64,000 nt of DNA from Adiantum capillus-veneris (Eukaryota; Streptophyta; Polypodiopsida; Polypodiales; Pteridaceae). The DNA lies in contig CM043960.1 of NCBI GenBank assembly GCA_014529385.2, positions 31,421,396 to 31,485,395 of the forward strand. The letters are read 5' to 3'. Shown here piece by piece: positions 19,205 to 29,833 of the stretch. Numbering within the stretch: the stretch's first letter is position 1; the number at the start of each line of letters is the position of its first letter. The notes under the pieces are model-generated. The model saw nothing but the letters and a program-made list of their open reading frames with translations, was not told the DNA's origin and did not search any database. Both the position numbers and the translations under genes were made by a program.

Positions 19205-19474
19205 AAATAGAGTGGTTTACTCTATTTTTGTGCAAAAAGGACACATGCTATGAAAAAAAAAGTGTCCCCGTTGCGGAAAAATAGAATGGTCTACTCTTTT
19301 TTCATGCAAGGAGGACACATGTTATTAGTAAAAAAATGTGTCCCCCTTGCAAAAAAATAGAGTAGTCGGGTGAAAGCTTGTCCGACTACTCTATTTTTGT
19401 GCAAGGAGGACACAAGTCATGAAAAAAAAAGTGTCTCCTTGTGGAAAAATAGAGTAGTCGACTACTCTATTTTT
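19205..19474. repeat. Tandem fold-back hairpin array
   Basis: About three and a half copies of an 80-100 bp unit. Each is made of two hairpins: ATAGAGTAGTC...GACTACTCTAT and GCAAGGAGGACACAT...ATGTGTCCCCCTTGC, separated by A/T runs. The last hairpin, 19445-19474, is a perfect 30-nt palindrome (AAAAATAGAGTAGTC and its complement). In unit 3 the same arms flank a loop of about 15 nt. Related wording occurs near 24.2-24.5 kb and 1.3 kb. Likely MITE or fold-back derived; no target duplication identified. Confidence 0.75.
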
Positions 19475-20135
19475 ACTTAGTTAGCGTAGTAGCCTCTTTT
19501 AAAAATCTCGCAGCTCCTTTGTCCACGTGACATCGCTTTCCAAACAATTGACTGCATACTTATTTTTAACATGTCGCACGTGCTTTAATATCGGATATAA
19601 GGCAGCCCTCACAACTTCTGTTCGATGCGAAACAAGGGCCTCTCTCTAGTTGCAATTATCTACTCGCAAGATGGTGATATGGGCACGACATCTTTTTTCA
19701 ACAGCCTTTTGTAACAGACCAAAGCTTCCATGCCACGATGTCGTGCTTGGCAGTGTCTTCGTCGATATGTATGCCAAATGTGGTGCGCTTGACAAAGCAC
19801 AAAAATCGCTTCAGGAGCTTCTCGTCTAGAATGTCGGCACTGATTGCGGGATGTGCGCAACGAGAGCAAGGTTAGAAAGCTCTCGGTTTTTTTCAGCAGA
19901 TGTGAAGCGAGGGCCTCTCTCTGGATGCAACCTCTATGCAAGATGCTGATATGGGCACAAGATGCTGATATGCGCTTGAGAAAGCACAAAAATTGCCTCA
20001 GGAGATTCTCGTATGGAATGTCAGCACTGATTGCAGGATGTGTGCAATGATGCAGGGCTAGAAAGCTCTAGGCTGCTTTCAAAAGATGCAAAGTGAGAGC
20101 CTCTCCAGATGCAATCACCTACGCATGCATCTTGA

Positions 20136-20345
20136 ATGCATGTGGCTCTATGCAAGATGCTAATATGGACACAAAACTTAACCGTTTATCAGAGACTGTT
20201 GAAAAAAGTTGTCGTGCTTGGCATTGTCTTGCTGGATATGCATGCCAAATGTGGTGCTCGTGAGAAAGCATCAAAAGTGCTTGAGGAGATTCCTAACTGG
20301 AATGTCGCCTCTTGGAATGCATCGATTGCGGGATTATTTTGTTAG
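20136..20345 (+). pseudogene. PPR fragment
   Basis: Open for 69 codons: LLKKVVVLGIVLLDMHAKCGAREKASKVLEEIPNWNVASWNASIAG, one L-type and part of an S-type PPR motif, then a stop at the recurrent TTTTGTTAG junction. Part of the array. Confidence 0.75.
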
Positions 20346-20354
20346 TAAGGGCTG

Positions 20355-20675
20355 TTGAAAAAAGATGTTGTGCTTGGCATTGTCTTGGTTGATATGTATG
20401 ACAAATGTGGTGTGCTTGAGAAAGCACAAAAAGTGTTGGAGGAGCTTCGTGTCTGGAATGTCACCTCGAAGGAACGCACTAATTGTGGGATTGTGCAACA
20501 ACAGCAGGGCCAAAACTCTCCAATTCCAATCACCGACACAAGCATCTTGAAGGCAGGTGGCTCTACGCAAGATGCTAATATTAGGCACAAAACTTACATT
20601 GTTGAAAAAGATGTCGTGCTTGGCATTGTCTTGGTCAATATCTATGCCAAATGTGGTGCGCTTGAGAAAGCATAA
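20355..20675 (+). pseudogene. PPR fragment, best-preserved frame of the array
   Basis: 106 codons: KKDVVLGIVLVDMYDKCGVLEKAQKVLEELRVWNVTS, then a degenerate segment, ITDTSILKAGGSTQDANIRHKTYIVEKDVVLGIVLVNIYAKCGALEKA, ending in TAA where the next Gln or Lys should be. Two consecutive PPR modules are visible. Confidence 0.75.
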
Positions 20676-21363
20676 AAATTGCTTCAGGAGCTTCCTATCT
20701 GGAATGTCGACACTGATTGTGGCAAGTCTGCAATGAGATCTAGGCTAGAAGGCTCTAGGCCGTTTTCAACAGATGCGAAGCGAGTGCCTCTCTCTAGATG
20801 CAATCACCTACGCATGCATCTTGAAGGGGTGTGCCTCTACACAAGATGCTTGTATGGACACGAAACTTCACAATTGGTCAAAGATTGTTTAAAAATGCTG
20901 TCGAGCTTGGCATTGTCTTGCTTGATCTGTATGCCAAATGTGGTGTGCTTGAGAAAGCATAAAAAGTGCTCGAGGAGCTTCATGTCTGGCATGTCACGTC
21001 TTGGAATGCATTGATTGTGGGATTATATTGTTAGTCAGAGGCTGTTGAAAAAAGATGTCGTGATTGGCATTGTCTTGGTCGATCTGTATGCCAAATGTGA
21101 TGTGCTTGAGAAAACACAAAAAGGAGCTCTAGGCTGTTTTCAGCAGATGCGAAGCGAAGGCCTCTCTTCAGATGCAATCACCTATGTCGCAAGCTTTTTT
21201 AAGCAAATCGCATTGCGTAACCGCCTGTGCTAAACTCGCTACGTTTGAGAAGTGCTTACAAGTAGCTGGGATTCAACAATACCAGCATGGATCGTGCTAC
21301 ATGTGCAGAGGTCCTTATGTTGGGCATAAAACTTGAATTGGGCCTCTAGGCTATTTTCTACAG

Positions 21364-21594
21364 ATGCAAAGTGAGGGCCTCTCTCCAGATGCAGCCACCT
21401 GCGCATACATCTTGAAGGCATGTGGCTCTACGCAGATGATGATGTGGGCACAAAACTTCACAATTAGTCATAGGCTGTTGAAAAAAGATGTCGTGCTTGG
21501 CATTGTCTTGGACGATATCTACGCCAAATGTTGTGCACTTGAGAAAGCAAAAGAAGTGCTTGAGGAGCTTCTTGTCCGGAATGTGACCTCTTGA
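21364..21594 (+). pseudogene. PPR fragment
   Basis: 76 codons: MQSEGLSPDAATCAYILKACGSTQ (P-type end), then FTISHRLLKKDVVLGIVLDDIYAKCCALEKAKEVLEELLVRNVTS and a TGA replacing the Trp of SWNAL. This copy preserves the normal order of P, L and S blocks. Confidence 0.75.
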
Positions 21595-22199
21595 AATGCA
21601 CTGATTGCGCGATTATATTGTTAGTCAAAGGCTATTGCAAAAATACGTCATGCTTGGCATTGTCTTGGTCGATATGTATACCAAATGTGGTGCGCTTTAG
21701 AAAGAACAAAAAGTGCTCAAGGAGCTTCCTGTCTGGAATGTCACCTCTAACAAGGAATGCACTGATTGCGGGATGTGCACAATGAAAGCAGAGCCAAAAA
21801 GCTTTAGGATGTTTTCAACAGATGCGAAGCGTCGGCCTCCTTCCAGATGCAATCATCTATGTCATAAGCTTTTTTAATCGCAAGCGAATCGCATCCATAA
21901 CCGCCTCTGCTAAACTTGCAACTGTGGAGAAGTGCTTTCAAGCAGCCGAGATTCAACGATGTCAACATGGGATCTTACTGTCACTGTAGAGGTCCTTATG
22001 TTGGGCACAAAACTTGAGTTGGGTCACAAGAACATTGCCCTTGCATGCACTCGTGTTGGTTATGGCCATGAGTTGGACCTTTCCCACCTTTGCTTGCATC
22101 CTCAAAGCATGTAGAGGCTGCTCGCATCGGTCACATGCTATTCCCACCATTTGGCAAGGAGGGGCTTGCTTGTTTCCATCAATGAAATGCAAGAGACTT

Positions 22200-22388
22200 T
22201 CTCCTACTGTGGCAATCTTTGCTTGCATCTTCAAAGACTATGGAGGAAAAGACGTCGTGCTTGGCATTGTCTTGATTGATATGTATGCCAAATGTGGTGT
22301 GCTTGAGAAAACACAAAAAGTTCTTAAGGAGCTTTCTGTCCGGAATGTCGCCTTTTGGAATGCATTGATTGCACAATTATGTTGTTAG
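22200..22388 (+). pseudogene. PPR fragment
   Basis: Reads SPTVAIFACIFKDYGGKDVVLGIVLIDMYAKCGVLEKTQKVLKELSVRNVAFWNALIAQLCC, then the recurrent TTGTTAG stop junction. The usual IH..I...LLEK linker between the ILKACG block and KDVVLG is missing. Confidence 0.7.
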
Positions 22389-23009
22389 TTAGAGGCTGTT
22401 GAAAAAAGATGTTGTGCTTGGCACTTTCTTGGTCGATATGTATGCCAAATGTGGTGCGCTTGAGAAAGCATGGAGCTTCTTGTTTGAAATGTCACCTCTT
22501 CAAAGGAGTGCATTGATTGCAAGATGTGCACAATGAGAGTTGGGCCAGAAAGCTCTAGGCTGTTTTCAGTATATGAAAAGTGATGCAATCACCTATGTCG
22601 CAAGCTTTTTGATCAAGGAAAATCGCATTGCATAACCACCTCTGCTAAACTCGCTGTTGTGGAGAATGCTTTCAAGCAGCCGAGATTCAACAATATCAAC
22701 ATGGACCTTGCTGCCTTGAGGAGCTTCCTATCCGAAATGTCACATTTTGGCATGCACTGATTGTGGAATTATGTTGTTAGTAAGAGGCTATTGAAATGTC
22801 GTGCTTGGCAATGTCTTGGTCTATATGTTGTTGGCTGCAAGAGATGCGCAACATGGATATGGAAAAAACGGTATGGTTTGTTGTTACCAGACGCAAAGTG
22901 AGGGATTCTCACCAGACAAAGTCTCTTACAATGCTCTTATAGCCCCCGATCGCTTTAGACAAATGCCAAGTGAGGGTTTCTCATATGAAGATTGTTGATA
23001 AGGGATTGT

Positions 23010-23650
23010 TGGTGAGAAATATCGTACTTGGCAGTGCTTTGATCTACCTGTATGTCAAATGTGGTGCTCCCACGAAAGGAAAAAGAGCTCTCGATGGGCT
23101 TCTCTCCGGAATGACATCACCTCGAACGCATCGATTGTTGGATATGCCCAACTTCATCGTGACATTGTAACTCTGGAATCGGATGCAAAAGGAAGGTTTT
23201 TCTCCAAATGCATTCATCTCTCCTTGCACCTTGAAGGCCAGTGGCCTTATGCAACCATTGACATGGGTGAGAGAATTAGTGATAAGATACCTGGTCTGAC
23301 ACTGTCGGTGAAGGATGTCATGCTTGGCAGTGCTTGGTTGATATGTATGCAAAATGTGGTATTGTCACGAAAGCATGAAAATTTCTTCATTGTCATTCTC
23401 TCTAGAATTTCATCACCTGCAACGTGTTGGTTGCAAGATATGCCCAATATGCCAGTCGCAAGAAAGCTCCTGTGACTGTTTTTACGGAACCTCTTTCTCT
23501 AAATACATTCACCTATGCGTGCACCTTAAAGGCATGTGGCCTTATGAAAGACTTTCACATGGGTATCAGAATTCACAATGTGATGCTAGTGAGGGGTTGT
23601 TGGGAGAAGGGTATCCTCCCTGGGATGTCTTCTCTTGCAGTGGGTTAAGT
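23010..23650 (+). pseudogene. PPR fragments at the array end
   Basis: A more diverged copy: LVRNIVLGSALIYLYVKCGAPTKGK, later VLGSA.VDMYAKCG with frameshifts, VARYAQYASRKKAPVTVF and NTFTYACTLKACGLMKDFHMGIRIHNVM. It uses VLGSAL rather than VLGIVL, so it may come from a different PPR parent than the units at 20-22.8 kb. Confidence 0.7.
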
Positions 23651-24108
23651 GCAGGAGATACCCAACATCATTGATGTAAGGAAGTGCATCGGCGATAGAC
23701 ATTCAATCGCGCAGTGAGTAAGCATTATCATTTTTTGATTTTTGACACTGAGAACGCAGTTAATGAACACATTGAAAATTGCTCGTTGCCATGGGAATGG
23801 CACGGCACGCTCCTTTGTATTATAAAAATTGGGAAGGACTGTGCAAACTCCCCCATGTAAGGAGACTTGAATGTTTTCTTTTTTTTTTTAAAACATAAAA
23901 ATGGAACAACGATCAATTAATAACATTGACATCTTGTATTATCATGAACATTGAGCTTGACAAAACTCTAACACTCCTTGTGGTTTTTGGCGAGGTACCC
24001 CTCTAAAGCACTCCGATCGGTATCCAATTTATGCAGAGGTACACCTGTGAACCACGACGATCGGTATCCCAAACACTCTCAGGTAGAAAAATCTAACATG
24101 CTTTCATG

Positions 24109-24113
<5 letters not shown>

Positions 24114-24163
<50 letters not shown>
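24114..24163. repeat. (TC)n microsatellite
   Basis: About 25 uninterrupted TC repeats. Confidence 0.95.
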
Positions 24164-24168
<5 letters not shown>

Positions 24169-24224
24169 CCAATATTTTTTTCGATCTCAATTCAATGCGA
24201 ATGCAGCTAACGAAGCACTCTAGT

Positions 24225-24470
24225 TATGCAAGGGGGACATAACTCCTCAAAAGAAAGATGCGTCCTTGTTGCACAAATTATGTATAGAAGGAGGCTCATC
24301 CAACCACACATATTTTGCGTAAGGAGGACAGATGTTAAAAATAATTTGTGAAGAAATATGTGTAGAAGGTTGGGACAAAAATGAAGACGTGTCTTCCTTG
24401 CATGAAATATGACTAGTCAAAGGCTAGTCTGACTACCCAATCTTTGCGTAAGGGAGACACATCTTGATCT
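24225..24470. repeat. Diverged fold-back repeat region
   Basis: Contains TGCAAGGGGGACATAA, GCGTAAGGAGGACAGATG, GTGTCTTCCTTGCATG, GACTAGTCAAAGGCTAGTC and GCGTAAGGGAGACACATC, the same alternating arms as 19205-19474 in decayed form. The two sets flank the PPR array. Confidence 0.5.
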
Positions 24471-24659
24471 TAAAGTCTTATTGAGCTATGTAGCCCATTT
24501 AATGATTTGACGATCATATTGAATAGTAGCTACTCCCAATGTCAAAAGTCCACTTTAAATCGAGATTTTGAAGCCTATAGAACCAAATATGGTGCTGAGA
24601 ATTGTGTACCTTTTATACATATAGAGTGTTGGAATATGGTGTGGCCACCTTTCTCTTTT

Positions 24660-25019
24660 TGTAGATTAGGTGTCTAGCAGAAAGAGTTTGGAAGGTATGG
24701 ACATTGAAGAGGCTGAAGCGACAAGTGATGATAGGTTGATGGATCTACTCTACCAAGTCAAACAACTATATAAGTTTGCTTATGTTAGGGAAATATTTAA
24801 TGTTCTATTTTGATTGGCCATATTTCTTAAAGGCTCCAACAATGAAAATTTTGACTATCAAAAGAAGCACAAGGTTGGCAACTTTGTACACTTTAATGAT
24901 ATTTTTAAAGCGGGAACCTTAACAAAAGCATAGGTTCCAAGAAGTTGGCATTACTCCAAGATGATTAGAAGAAGGTTCATAACCCTTGTGAATGACATGG
25001 AAAGTTATTTCTTGTTGTT
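24660..25019 (+). pseudogene. Unrecognised decayed coding relic, cut by a solo LTR
   Basis: One frame from about 24690 reads SLEGMDIEEAEATSDDRLMDLL, QVKQLYKFAYVREIFNVLF, stop, KKHKVGNFVHFNDIFKAGTL, stop, FITLVNDMESYF, up to the LTR start. Only two stops in about 110 codons suggest former coding sequence. Family not recognised. Confidence 0.3.
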
Positions 25020-25928
25020 TGAGGACAGATCAAACGAGCGTCCGCCTGGCCGGACACATAGCCGGACACCACATTTTTACTCTATTTATTGTCCAAGCTA
25101 GTGTAATGATGGTCTGTGTAAATCTTGATTCCAGAGTAGTCGATCAATCCCCTCATTTGTAATGCTGTAATGACAATTGTAAAGGTCCGTGTGAGCCGGC
25201 CATTGACCATTTAGAATGCCCTAGGTATAAAGGTCAATAACTTTAATCTGAAAAGGAGGCTTATTTTTAGAAGAAGTGGGAGCTCAAAAAACATACGCTC
25301 AAGCTACGAGCTACTCCAAACTTGTAATTGACGCAGCTAATGATTGGGTAATTAGTTTTTGATTCCGAAAGTTGCATTGTGTTCCTATCTCTTTGCTCTT
25401 TAATTTAAGTGTAAGCATTGTCAGTTTTGCTGTGGTTTGTGACTACGCGTCTGTGAGCTATAATTGCAAATTTGAGTGCTTAAATCGCTGTTTTTAGTTG
25501 TTTTGGCCATAGGAGAGTGTTCTTCGACCATAGGATGACAATTCTGGATAGTTCTGTTGTAAGTTTTAGGATCTTTTTCATGATGGATCGTGATTTTGGT
25601 ACCTTGTTGGATTGCGACCAGACTTGCTAGGATAGTGCCCCTAGGTGTCCTAGACCTCCTCCTAAAGTTTCGTTGCATTTCGAGTGCGTTCGAGTGCCGA
25701 AATGGCATGATGACCTAGAGCTGTGAGAAAGGACATAGGTAGATTTCCCTGATCATTGAGTGTTGGTTTCCTTGTAGAGTTGTTGTGTTCGCTTGTAAGA
25801 TTCACTTTGTGAGATTGTTGATCTCATAGAGTCTCCGTGCCCCATCCGAGTCACTTTCCCTGAGTATTGACATTATGTTAGTGCCAGAAAGCTATGCTAC
25901 AGACGTCCATCGCGGCGACCCGCTAACA
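25020..25928 (+). mobile_element. Solo LTR of the element B family
   Basis: 909 bp, TGAGGACAGATC...CCGCTAACA, closely similar to the 5' LTR of element B but in plus orientation. TATAAA at 25226-25231; hairpin-like ATGGATCGTGAT at 25583-25594. Flanks are TTGTT (left) and TTGCC (right), a target duplication only if two C-to-T changes are allowed. The right flank carries no clear primer site. On the minus strand it reads as a purine tract (AGTAAGGGGGGAATGGCAA) typical of a Ty3/gypsy 3' end, so the LTR sits at or in the end of another element. Confidence 0.75.
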
Positions 25929-26340
25929 TTGCCATTCCCCCCTTACTAAATCATGTCGTCCCTTGACACGACCTTGTGTCATGTCATAGGGTTGTCTTCA
26001 GCTTTGTCTTCAAGGTTGGTCTTGAGTCTGGGAAGTGCTTTGTCGTTGATGACGCTCCCCCCTTCCTTGAGTGATTCATATTGAAGCGGTCCGGGGCGGG
26101 CAACAAGAAGAGCAACCTCTAGACACCCTTCAAGGCTCCCGTGCTGCTCAATGGGGCTGGGGCACAACACAACACAAACCAAAACAACAAACTCCCAGCC
26201 AAATCCCAACTACACAAGGGGCACCACCTAGTTTAAGAGCGAACTAGGACGCAAAAGAGGAGAATCGTTAGAGCAACCCACAAACAAGCAAGGAATTTAC
26301 ACTAACCCTAACACCAATGGAACACTCTCACACACTAAAA

Positions 26341-26426
<86 letters not shown>

Positions 26427-28829
26427 TGCTCGGGCTGCTTTGAAGTGTATCATTAATGATCAAGCAAACATAAATATATATATGTAAGAAAGATAGAAAA
26501 AGGGGGAGAGGGTGCTAGTTGCATTAATACCTTCTTACAAATCTGTCATGACAAATCAAAGTGAGATTAGTATTTGTTCAACATAGCTTGCGTAAATTTC
26601 ACCACAACACATCACAAGAAATAACCACCCCAATCACTGTCTTAAGGCCAGGGGAGTCCTCTCCACCCTGTCGCCCTCTTACAGTATGTGGGATTTATGG
26701 CTAGATTGATGACAACACCAGAGACAAGCTATCAAGAACTTAACAAAAAACACCAAGACACTTACGCATCATTGTTGTCCATTACTTCACGTTGGAAGGG
26801 AGACAAAGTATCCAAGCTTAGTCCAAATCCACCCTCCTTGATTCAGCAAATGTTGGGCTTACACTAGTAGGAGAAATGATAGATTTCCTACTCTCAATTG
26901 AATGAACACTCTCTCTCTTACAAATGGCATAGAGTTCCTTGCTAATCCCCTATTACAACACATGCACATGCATAAGACAATAAGCTTCCACTCAAGAGCT
27001 CCTTCTAGAGAGGTTGAGCTTGGCTTCTCAAGCTATAGCATAGTGCTCTTGCTTATGGCTCCCCTTTTGTGCTAGCTACACCCTCCTTTTATAGCAATTT
27101 TGAAGGCTAGGGTTACTCCTCTAACCATGGTTAGGTTAGATTTTCAGCAGTTTATCTAATTTCTTTTGCTTGGAATTATCAAGAAGTTGGTGGGGAAAGA
27201 GAGAGGAGAGAAATGGAGGTGATAGGACTTTTCATAGTGGGTTAGTGTTAGTAGAGTTAGTATTAATTTACAAATGGAATTGGATATTTACAATGGGAGT
27301 ATCCATGTAGGATACAAATAAGGAAGAAAAACTCTTAAGAGGTAAGAAAAGGTGGATTTCTTACAAGGTTGATGCTCCAAGTGTCTTAAGTAGGGCCAAT
27401 TTTGACGCTTGTTGACGGTCCACTAGCTTTGACTGTACATTTTTTCTCCACTCTTGACCTTCCTTGAGAGACAAGGTAATTGAAGCTGAGTAATCAACCA
27501 CCATGATGCTGTCTTTTAAGAGAAGAGGCTGAATTTTGTGGTTTTTTTGATAGATATGGGTAATTTGGAGGAGGAAAAATGAGACTAGGTGGTCAATTTT
27601 GGAATGGAATTGTGTGTGGGAGGTATGAGTTCACCATGGTTTCTCTTATTCTTCAAAGTTGAGGAGAAGGTGAGTAGGGTGCAGAGAGGAGTGGTGAGAG
27701 AGGTGGGGATGATGAGTGGAGAAGTGTGTGTGAAAGAGGAAAATGATAAAGTGGAAGAGAGAGTGTGGCTGCAGAGCATGGGAAAACTGGGGTCCACTAA
27801 TAAAATCATAGCTCACAGCTCATAGCTCAAAAAAATATGAAAAAATTTGAGGCAAAAGTTCAGCCCACGAGCTACAACTTTTGTTTGTATCACCTTTTCA
27901 AATTCGGAGAGCAAGTGAACTTTAAAAATTCAGCAAAACCGATCGTTTTTTTCCACTGCACAAGGTCCTTGTGGGGTCCTTCTTTGGATGATTCTTTTGA
28001 ATACCTCCAAGAGTGAGCCCTCCATAGTGCATGTATGCATGCCACCTACCCTTGACCTTATTTGGTAGGTCTATAATTGAAGATATTGTTAAGATTATGA
28101 TATAACTGAATAGTACAACTAAGAAAATCAAATATTGAGGGGTCTAAAAAATATGTACATGTCAAATATAAATAATATAAGTGGAAAAAATATAAAGGGG
28201 TCAAAAGAAATCTCTCTCATTATGAGGCTACCATAAAAAGATAAATATTTTTGGTGTTCTAATTTTTTAGAAAAAAAAAACAAAATAGATGTAGGAAGGG
28301 AAAAATCACAATAGTGAAAAAATATACACATAAATAAAACTAGTGTTTTTGGATTTTTGTTGGGGTGGAGTTACACCAAATATAAGAGAAGCTTACATGA
28401 AAATATTTCTATATGGAATAAAGAGTATGAAAAATGGTAAGAAAAATTGTGGTAATGGTGAGGCAATGTACAGAGCACAAATAACACACACCTAGGTAGA
28501 AATATTTAAATAAATACCAAAATAATTATGAAAAAATCTTTTATTTAGGCCCTATATACAAAGAAATATTTACATACGCATGGGCCATAATATACTTATA
28601 TTTTTTATTTTTTTGGCTCAACTAGCCCAATGACTAGCTAATTGAGGGTTTTTTTATTTCAGTAAGGAGATATGGGAAAAGTCCCCTAACTCACACGCAC
28701 CTATATACAGTGAAAGGGTGAGGGTAACCACAGTGTTTGAGTGATTTGATAGGGGGGGATAACTCACTATGGCAATCACAGAGAGCCGAAAAACGGCTAT
28801 CAATATCTTCCGTGTTGTTGATACGTGTG
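25929..28829. other. Decayed LTR-element-like region
   Basis: The first 60 bp on the minus strand look like the 3' end of a Ty3/gypsy internal region (GGGACGACATG, then the G-rich tract). A minus-strand TATA box (GCTATAAAAGG, 27085-27095) suggests an old minus-strand LTR or promoter. The remainder is AT-rich with short frames only. Holds the (GA)n run. Confidence 0.4.
26344..26423. repeat. (GA)n microsatellite
   Basis: About 40 uninterrupted GA repeats. Confidence 0.95.
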
Positions 28830-29597
28830 TTGGACTTCAATTGTCGACATAATTTTGCATCTGTTGCTCATTCTTCTTGTTGGTGTCTTTTTGGCCGTGA
28901 AGATTTCTCTTGATGTGTTTGCCTTTGTGGTTGACTTGAAATACTTATTAGCTGCAACATTGTTGATCTTCTTATGGTTTGTTGTGGAGAGATCGCTTGC
29001 TGATGTCATCATTGCTTGGCATTGTATGCCATTCGATAGCTTGCCATTTTTTGATGGAGCTTTGTTGTCACCCTTGAAGATAAAAGATGCTCTTGATAAG
29101 TTTATGGAGACCTGCAGTTTTTGCTCCAAGTCATTGTCGATTGATTTGGGTAGACATTTTCTTATTGCTGATGTAGAAGGAATATATACAAGAAGATGAT
29201 GTGAGGGTTTCTATATTAAGGTCTTAAAACCTGGATGACCAAAGGAAAAAAACCCGGTGGAAAAAAAGTGCCTTTGGTATACGCTCTTATTGGAGTTGAG
29301 CAAATCCACTTGAAGTACCTTTCATGCAAGGTGAGTGCTTGGGAGGAACAAAGGAAGAGTGTCTAATGCAAGTACCAATTATGGGACACTCCATATGTTC
29401 ATGAGAAGTTTTCAAACAAAAGCATGTAGTGTAAGAGATGGAGTTAATGGGTGCTTCAAGGAACAAACGTAGCACATGTGACATCAAAGGACATCTCAAT
29501 AGCTTCCATGATTCCAAGAAGGGTTTTCGATGTAGAAGCTTCTCCACTCATACCTCACTGTTTTGAATGCGTGAGTGTCTTTTGGACCTCCTCCTTC

Positions 29598-29620
29598 ACT
29601 TATCACTATACTACAATGAC
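29598..29620 (-). other. tRNA-Asp 5'-half-like sequence in element B 3' region
   Basis: Minus strand begins GTCATTGTAGTATAGTGATA and matches the first 23 bases of plant tRNA-Asp(GUC) at 21 positions; similarity stops after the D-arm. It lies about 215 nt after the coding frame, just after the AGCATAAGAGTCAAAG phrase shared with element A. Too short for a functional tRNA gene. Confidence 0.6.
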
Positions 29621-29833
29621 TTTGACTCTTATGCTCACCTATACCAGCATGAGCGACACAACGTAATTATGCTCAACTCTTCCAGCTTGAGCAGTACCTA
29701 GAATAACTAAGACACTTAGACTACAGAATATTACATGAAGTTTTGAGACTAACGCCTTGCTCATTTAGTGGCTTAGCTACCCGACTCTGACTTTTATGCC
29801 ATGTATTTTTAATGGCGACTTGGACTTACCTCT

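Larger units (their letters stand above)
19640..23650 (+). pseudogene. Tandem array of broken PPR units
   Basis: At least twelve partial copies of a PLS-type pentatricopeptide unit on the plus strand. The recurring piece reads DVVLGIVLVDMYAKCG.LEKAQKVLEEL..(W/R)NV and is often followed by SWNALIAG. It is preceded in the better copies by a QMxSEGLSPDA.TYACILKACGST block. Core positions: about 19738, 20216, 20365, 20610, 20895, 21050, 21490, 21640, 22250, 22400, 22797, 23010, 23315. Every copy is stopped or frameshifted within 140 codons. Intact plant PPR proteins of this type bind organellar RNA; this array cannot encode one. Five copies share the same internal deletion junction, so already broken units were amplified. 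Confidence 0.85.
23651..24659. other. Intergenic, with microsatellite and fold-back-like repeats
   Basis: No gene. Holds the (TC)n run, a short direct repeat ATCGGTATCC near 24017 and 24060, and degenerate GCAAGG.GGACA words related to the fold-back array. Confidence 0.5.

Noticed and set aside
19640-23650. A single intact PPR gene with introns
   Set aside because: Every copy has stops or frameshifts, units repeat out of order, and shared deletion junctions show duplication of broken units.
25929-25960. Element B primer-binding site after the solo LTR
   Set aside because: TTGCCATTCCCCCC would need several deletions to match TTGGCGCCATTGCCGGGG, and the following bases read better as a minus-strand purine tract.
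28825-29199. Plus-strand 124-codon frame with membrane-like segments
   Set aside because: It lies antisense in the 3' region of element B and has no motif; composition is explained by pyrimidine-rich antisense sequence.
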